Origin: Candidatus Gastranaerophilales bacterium
GTDB taxonomy: Bacteria > Cyanobacteriota > Vampirovibrionia > Gastranaerophilales > Gastranaerophilaceae
NCBI GenBank assembly: GCA_947589525.1
Contig: CANQAW010000067.1
Coordinates: 1-8,465, forward strand
DNA length: 8,465 nt
Reading direction: 5' to 3'
The notes under the pieces were generated by a model that saw only the letters and a program-made list of their open reading frames with translations, had not been told where the DNA came from and made no database searches. Positions 4,609-8,465 of the stretch are shown here, in pieces. The position numbers and the translations under genes are program-made. How positions within the stretch are numbered: the first letter of the stretch is position 1; the number at the start of each line of letters is the position of its first letter.

Positions 4609-6152
4609 TATTGATACCTCGTTTTAACGCGCACTTTAATAGCAGGAGGCTGGACTGTGTCAGAATTGCCATAAATAGGATTTTGCCAACCTGCATCTAA
4701 ATTAATGTTTCTGCTTCCGCTGTAAGTCCCAGTGGGCGAAAGGTCTAATCCACTACCTGAACCGTAAAATGCACCTGAGCAACTAACTTTATTAACACCC
4801 GCAACCCCTGTAATATTCGGCAAACCAGCTTCAATATATCCAAAATCAGCAGCGCCCCAAAAGGCTCTATCTCGACAATCGGGTACTCTGAACATACCTT
4901 TGGGGTCAAAAGTTAAATAATTTGTTGTTGTTTCATTTTCTTTTGTTGATATACTCACCAGGTCAATAGCGCCTTCATTAGCTAGAAAATAATTTGCATT
5001 TATAAAATCAACACCCAAGCTAAGCTCATAATCTGAAAATATTTTAGCACGCGCAGCTAAATTATATATATTAGTCCATTCCTCTGTGCCTTCTTGTCTT
5101 AAATAAACGTCGTAATCTCCAGTTTCACCGCCCGAGTATGTAAGTTTAACATAATATTTTTTATATCTGGTTAACGCCGCTGGTTGTTTATTGGCTTGTA
5201 TATAGTTTGCTATATTATAACTAGTTCCATTTGAACTAATGCCAAGAAATATATAGCCAGCTGCGTTTATTCCTAAAGCGAATCCTAAATTTTGGCGTGT
5301 CCTAGCCCCTATCAAAGAACAATAATTTTTATTAGTTCTTGGCGCTGTAAACCCTATAATAAACTCAAAAGGGTTGGCTGTATCGTTGACAACTCTATCA
5401 TAATTTAAATATGCAGTTTGTGCTGTCGGCGTATACATTAGGTTATCGTTTATTGTAGGTTCGCCTACTATTAAATCTTGGTTAACTTCATATGAATCGC
5501 TAGGTTTATTAAATCTATAATTGTATTTTGAAAACAAAAGAGGATATGTTTCTTCCGATAATAATGCACCTTCAAGCCATATTTCATTATCATTCAAAGT
5601 ATCACTAAATGTAATTATAGGGTCGCCTATTGGAAAAGCTAAAGCTGCTGAAGGAATGACGCTCAAAACGCCTTCGACAGTTGTTTGTGTTGTTACTCCG
5701 TCGGTTCTAATAGCACCTAAATTATCATTTGAAGCAATAGGAAGTTGTGTAGTGGCGTCATACCAGCTCGGGGACTGCCCAGGCTCATTACCAATATTAT
5801 CATCCGTATTAGAGCGCCACAATTTGCCGTTATGAGAACAATAATAATTATTATAATAAATAGTATTTGTGTCCCATTCGGGTACACCTGCTTGAAGGAT
5901 ATATGCTATTTGTTGTGTGATATATTTCAATATGCCGTTGAATTCAGGCAATGGCGGATAATTAAGATTAGAAACTACCCCCGCGCTCCAACCTGTCCCC
6001 CAAGCTTCATTGTCGGATATCTCGTCTATATCATTAGAGCCTTGATATGTTCCCAGTTGTGCGCTTCCGAATACGCCAATCTCGGGGTTATTCCCGTTTG
6101 GGTTAGCATTCTCTGCGAATACACGCCCAGTCGTTCGGTTATATTTTGTCAT
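4608..6152 (-). CDS. tail fibre with CBM-like module and split collar domain
   Basis: 514 residues. Residues 1-85 form a virion-attachment type N-terminus (GRVFAENANPNG ... PEIGVFGSAQLGTY ... NYPPLPEFNGILKYI). Residues 90-131 look like a small carbohydrate-binding module of the chitin-binding type: VPEWDTNTIYY, YCSHNGKLWRS, GNEPGQSPSW. Residues 176-214 start a phage tail collar domain (IGDPIITF ... EIWLEGALLSEETYPLLFSKYNYRF). The expected continuation, MFRVPDCRDRAFWGA, appears only at 420-434. Between them, about 225-410, lies a strand-rich segment resembling a LamG/concanavalin-like lectin (PFEFIIGFTAPR, YYVKLTYSGG, YDVYLRQEGTEEW). The end, QPPAIKVRVKTRYQ, is typical of fibre tips. It should bind a host surface glycan. 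The start at 6152 has AGAGGT 7 bases ahead and an ATGA overlap with the upstream gene. Confidence 0.82.
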   Translation of the reverse strand: MTKYNRTTGRVFAENANPNGNNPEIGVFGSAQLGTYQGSNDIDEISDNEAWGTGWSAGVVSNLNYPPLPEFNGILKYITQQIAYILQAGVPEWDTNTIYYNNYYCSHNGKLWRSNTDDNIGNEPGQSPSWYDATTQLPIASNDNLGAIRTDGVTTQTTVEGVLSVIPSAALAFPIGDPIITFSDTLNDNEIWLEGALLSEETYPLLFSKYNYRFNKPSDSYEVNQDLIVGEPTINDNLMYTPTAQTAYLNYDRVVNDTANPFEFIIGFTAPRTNKNYCSLIGARTRQNLGFALGINAAGYIFLGISSNGTSYNIANYIQANKQPAALTRYKKYYVKLTYSGGETGDYDVYLRQEGTEEWTNIYNLAARAKIFSDYELSLGVDFINANYFLANEGAIDLVSISTKENETTTNYLTFDPKGMFRVPDCRDRAFWGAADFGYIEAGLPNITGVAGVNKVSCSGAFYGSGSGLDLSPTGTYSGSRNINLDAGWQNPIYGNSDTVQPPAIKVRVKTRYQ

Positions 6153-6805
6153 TCTTCAACCTCTCGTAAAATTATATTTACTCCGCACGGAGCGGGCAAA
6201 ACATTTTTTTGAAGCGCTAATTCCATTATTTGCTGGAAGTTTGGAGCATAATTAAAAGTTAGCTTCATTGTGTCCCAAGTTGTATAAACTTCGCCCCCGC
6301 TCCAATTATATATTGCTTCATCTATTGATTTATTAGTTTTTTTAATTGAATTTTTAATAATTTTTAATTTAATTAAGGGTCTATACAATTCATCAGGCAA
6401 TTTACTAAATGTTGTCTTAACGTCAATATCATCTTGATACATCAAAAAACCGCCTAAAACGGCAGAAAAATTTTCATAAGTTGAAAAACCGCCTGTAAAT
6501 GGTAAATATTCATTATTTTTAATAGTCTTATAGCTAGGCATGGAAAAATAAGGGTGAGTGAAATTTTCCCTGCCTTGAAAGAATCTATCTATACCAACCC
6601 AAGCGCCTACTACATCAAGCTGTACGCCTTCCGATTTATCAACATCAACGCATAAATCCTCTACTTGCTTTATTAACATATTGCCAAAAATAACTTGTGC
6701 TAATAAATATAATAAGGCTCTATTTTGCTCTGATGTCTTATACTGTATAATCATCAAATCACAAAAATATTCCGATAAAGTATTTAAAGTTGCTTGATAA
6801 TCCAT
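6149..6805 (-). CDS. DUF2612-like baseplate/tail protein
   Basis: 218 residues. Its position directly after a baseplate J-like gene and before the fibre is the usual place of DUF2612. The segment GVQLDVVGAWVGIDRFF (about 60-76) matches the conserved GxxLDxxGxxVGxxR signature. Further features are KLPDELYRPLIKLKII, the region SIDEAIYNWSGG, and a C-terminal PAPCGVNIILREVEE. It probably forms part of the baseplate wedge periphery or the adaptor to which fibres attach; this is inferred from gene order. The start at 6805 has no recognisable Shine-Dalgarno: the 27 bases before it are AT-rich (TTTGCTAAAATTTGATACAAT). Translation may depend on an unstructured leader or on re-initiation after the J gene. 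The 3' end overlaps the fibre start by ATGA. Confidence 0.75.
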   Translation of the reverse strand: MDYQATLNTLSEYFCDLMIIQYKTSEQNRALLYLLAQVIFGNMLIKQVEDLCVDVDKSEGVQLDVVGAWVGIDRFFQGRENFTHPYFSMPSYKTIKNNEYLPFTGGFSTYENFSAVLGGFLMYQDDIDVKTTFSKLPDELYRPLIKLKIIKNSIKKTNKSIDEAIYNWSGGEVYTTWDTMKLTFNYAPNFQQIMELALQKNVLPAPCGVNIILREVEE

Positions 6806-6832
6806 AATTTTATTGTATCAAATTTTAGCAAA

Positions 6833-8465
6833 TTATTGTACTAAATCCATATAAATTTTGTTAGCGTCCGTAACAAATAAATTAGCCAATGAAGTACATT
6901 TTATAAAATTAGTCCATTCGCCGTCGGTTAAATTTATAGTTATTTTATCGCCAACAATTGCTGTTCCTTCATAAGTAATTCCATAATCACTAATATTAAC
7001 GGGTTTATTGCTAATATTCCAACCGTCTGCGCTGTAATTTAAAATTATTGTTTGTGTTTCGGTTGTGCCGATAAAATCCTCTAACGTTATAACATCAATT
7101 TGAATATTACTTAAATTATTATATGTTTCATCTACCCCTTTAACCGTCACTTGCTCGGCGCCGTTTAAATAAGCGGGTAAATATATGTCCGTTCCTTGCG
7201 GGCCTACTGTTTGCAATAATTCAACTTGAGAATTAGCCCCTTTTATTGTAGAAGTAAATATTAATTGATTATCTTCATTTGAAGTAACTACACAAGCGGG
7301 TTTATCGGTTCCTTTGACTTCCGTTTGTTCAGTGCCGTTTAAATACGTAGCTCCAAAAATATCAGTTCCTTGCGGGTCTTGTGTTTCTTTAAGTATAACA
7401 TTGGAGCTTGCGCCTGTCGTATTTGAAGTAAATTTTAATTGGTTGCTATTTTCAACAGTAATTGTAGCATTTTGTATCTTTTGAGTTAGTGTGCTTTGTA
7501 ACAATTGAATAGTCGTCACGCTTTGTAAATCAATATCGGTTATTGTTTCTTCTTGCCCGTCAATTTCAATTGTTAAAACGCCATCTGACACACTTCTAAA
7601 ATTAGCTATATTTGCACTAATATTCGGCGTTGTGGTGCTTCCTGCGGTTGCTTGTACTGCTTCCAGTGAATTATTTAAAACCGTTGCAAAATTATCAACA
7701 TTGGCTTGTTGGTTAAAATTAATAGTTTTTAAAGTGTATTGTGTGCCATTAACATTTAAAGCCAAGGTTCCGTTAGTAACATTACCTATTGCTGCTAATC
7801 GGGCGGTTAAGCTTTCAGTTGTTGTGCTTCCTGCCGTTGCGGGCGTTGCTTCCCCAGGTGCATAATCAGTTGTAGCACTACCGCCTAAAGAAACAAGAAC
7901 ATTAACGGGGAAACCTATTTCCCCTAAACTTTGTAGCGCTTCGGCTGCAATTTGCGTAGGTTTTGCGGTGCTTAAATCCTCGCCCATGATATATGTTAAA
8001 TTTTGCGCAATATAATCTTGTATTATTTGTTTGTTTAAAGTCAGATTTTTAAATAACGGTTGAATTTCAAATTTTAAGAAGAATGGTACGGGGTTAGTCC
8101 TGTCAAAGTTAATAGTAATTGTTTGGGCTGCGATATTGTTTATATCAACACTTACAGCCCCCCTCGTGCCGTTACCTGCTATGTTATTATATATAATATC
8201 CGCTATATCTTGATTAGCCCCGCCGTTAACGATCACCCATATTGAATTGGCGGGCGTGCCTTGCTCACTTACTTTATTTGTGTTATTGTTTTCACCGTTA
8301 ACATCAATCACCCCTTCAAGCGCTAATAATTGGCTTACGATATTGTCAAAACCATTCCCCCCTTGATATGCGGTGCTTCTATCTCGTCTTATTCTGAATG
8401 TTTCGTCGCTTTCTTGTGTAGTGCCTAAAGAAGTGTAACCAACTTCATTTGAAACATTAATAACC
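6833..8465 (-). CDS. baseplate J-like protein, 5' end outside window, with repeat-rich extension
   Basis: 543 codons are readable; the frame is open to the window edge, so the GTG at 8311 is internal and not the start. The first visible part has the baseplate J signature: GYTSLGTTQESDETFRIRRD, then GNGFDNIVSQLLALEGV and DVNGENN, followed by the PANSIWVIVNGG and QTITINFDRTNPVPFFLKF segments. Baseplate J forms wedges of contractile-tail baseplates. After about residue 200 (visible numbering) comes an extension: two ATAGSTTT-initiated repeats (209-271, 272-334), two further repeats sharing QGTDI-----YLNG-EQ--VKG (336-385, 392-443), then a C-terminal domain (YNNLSNIQIDVITLEDFIG ... DYGITYEGT). 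The repeats resemble units I recall from DUF3383-type phage proteins (DG-LTIEIDG, FTSNTTGASS). An adhesin-like or stabilising role is inference. Confidence 0.8.
   Translation of the reverse strand, partial: VINVSNEVGYTSLGTTQESDETFRIRRDRSTAYQGGNGFDNIVSQLLALEGVIDVNGENNNTNKVSEQGTPANSIWVIVNGGANQDIADIIYNNIAGNGTRGAVSVDINNIAAQTITINFDRTNPVPFFLKFEIQPLFKNLTLNKQIIQDYIAQNLTYIMGEDLSTAKPTQIAAEALQSLGEIGFPVNVLVSLGGSATTDYAPGEATPATAGSTTTESLTARLAAIGNVTNGTLALNVNGTQYTLKTINFNQQANVDNFATVLNNSLEAVQATAGSTTTPNISANIANFRSVSDGVLTIEIDGQEETITDIDLQSVTTIQLLQSTLTQKIQNATITVENSNQLKFTSNTTGASSNVILKETQDPQGTDIFGATYLNGTEQTEVKGTDKPACVVTSNEDNQLIFTSTIKGANSQVELLQTVGPQGTDIYLPAYLNGAEQVTVKGVDETYNNLSNIQIDVITLEDFIGTTETQTIILNYSADGWNISNKPVNISDYGITYEGTAIVGDKITINLTDGEWTNFIKCTSLANLFVTDANKIYMDLVQ
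7136..7459 (-). repeat. duplicated B module in baseplate J extension
   Basis: Two copies, 7310-7459 and 7136-7291, in frame. Over 47 aligned residues I count 27 identities, with PQGTDI, YLNG and VKG invariant. DNA identity is patchy, so the duplication is old or has been under selection. The second copy lacks an A module of its own. Confidence 0.75.
7463..7840 (-). repeat. duplicated A module in baseplate J extension
   Basis: Two adjacent 63-codon units, about 7652-7840 and 7463-7651, both opening with ATAGSTTT and containing V-x-(N/D)-G-x-L-x-(L/I)-x-(V/I)-(N/D)-G. At the DNA level 7819-7840 and 7630-7651 match at 20 of 22 bases, exactly 189 bases apart. The rest of the unit is much more diverged, which leaves the matching block as either a conserved remnant or a site of local exchange. 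Confidence 0.7.

Noticed and set aside
4608..4900. Fibre C-terminus as a diversity-generating retroelement variable region
   Set aside because: No reverse transcriptase, no template repeat and no adenine-biased near-duplicate in the window.
5745..6212. Long plus-strand open frames antisense to the fibre (also 5521-5835)
   Set aside because: No ribosome sites, odd composition, and the minus-strand fibre frame has clear domain motifs and coupled starts.
7632..7865. Plus-strand open frame within the baseplate J extension
   Set aside because: It arises from the repeated, low-complexity Ala/Thr codons on the other strand; no start signal.
6833..8311. GTG at 8311 as start of the baseplate gene
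   Set aside because: The frame stays open to the window edge and the upstream codons encode the conserved ETFRIRRD baseplate J region.

Overview
The window is a stretch of a tailed bacteriophage or prophage. Every convincing gene lies on the minus strand, packed with stop/start overlaps or gaps of a few bases. The DNA is AT-rich (about one third G+C by eye). Shine-Dalgarno sites of the AGAGG/GAGGT/AGGAGG type precede most genes. The host cannot be named from this window. A Sec-type signal peptide in the lysis region, a compact M15 peptidoglycan peptidase and the AT-rich coding suggest a low-GC bacterium, possibly Gram-negative and gut-associated; that is inference. No integrase, lysogeny repressor, tRNA, IS element or CRISPR array is visible.

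Layout in transcription order (high to low coordinates): the 3' part of a baseplate J-like gene (8465-6833) carrying an unusual repeat-rich extension; a DUF2612-like baseplate/tail protein (6805-6149); a tail fibre whose collar domain is split by a lectin-like insertion (6152-4608); a fibre-associated protein (4608-3940); a lysis-type cluster consisting of a previously uncalled 51-residue small ORF (3895-3740), an exported protein with a signal peptide (3807-3541), a DUF1353 protein (3572-3045), an M15 peptidase acting as endolysin (3042-2626) and a single-TM membrane protein in the holin position (2622-2311). A baseplate J protein next to DUF2612 suggests a contractile tail.

The 295-base gap 2016-2310 divides this late module from an early/recombination module. 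It holds a minus-strand terminator for the late operon, a second hairpin whose T-tract points the opposite way, a third GC-rich hairpin, and a near-consensus sigma70-type promoter (TTGACA, 17 bases, TAGAAT) whose -35 box lies in a perfect 20-base dyad, a strong operator candidate. The dyad also places a TTGTCA box on the plus strand, so a divergent plus-strand transcript ending at the oppositely oriented terminator is conceivable.

The early operon (2015 to beyond base 1) encodes two unrecognised small proteins, a DUF1071/Sak3-like single-strand annealing protein with a C-terminal zinc ribbon, a DUF3268-type zinc-finger protein, and the N-terminal part of a DUF3799-type PD-(D/E)XK nuclease. 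Annealing protein plus nuclease form a recombination pair comparable in logic to Red beta/exo or RecT/RecE. Points most worth a second look are the intergenic switch region, the overlapping small ORF in the lysis region, and the domain insertions in the fibre and baseplate proteins.
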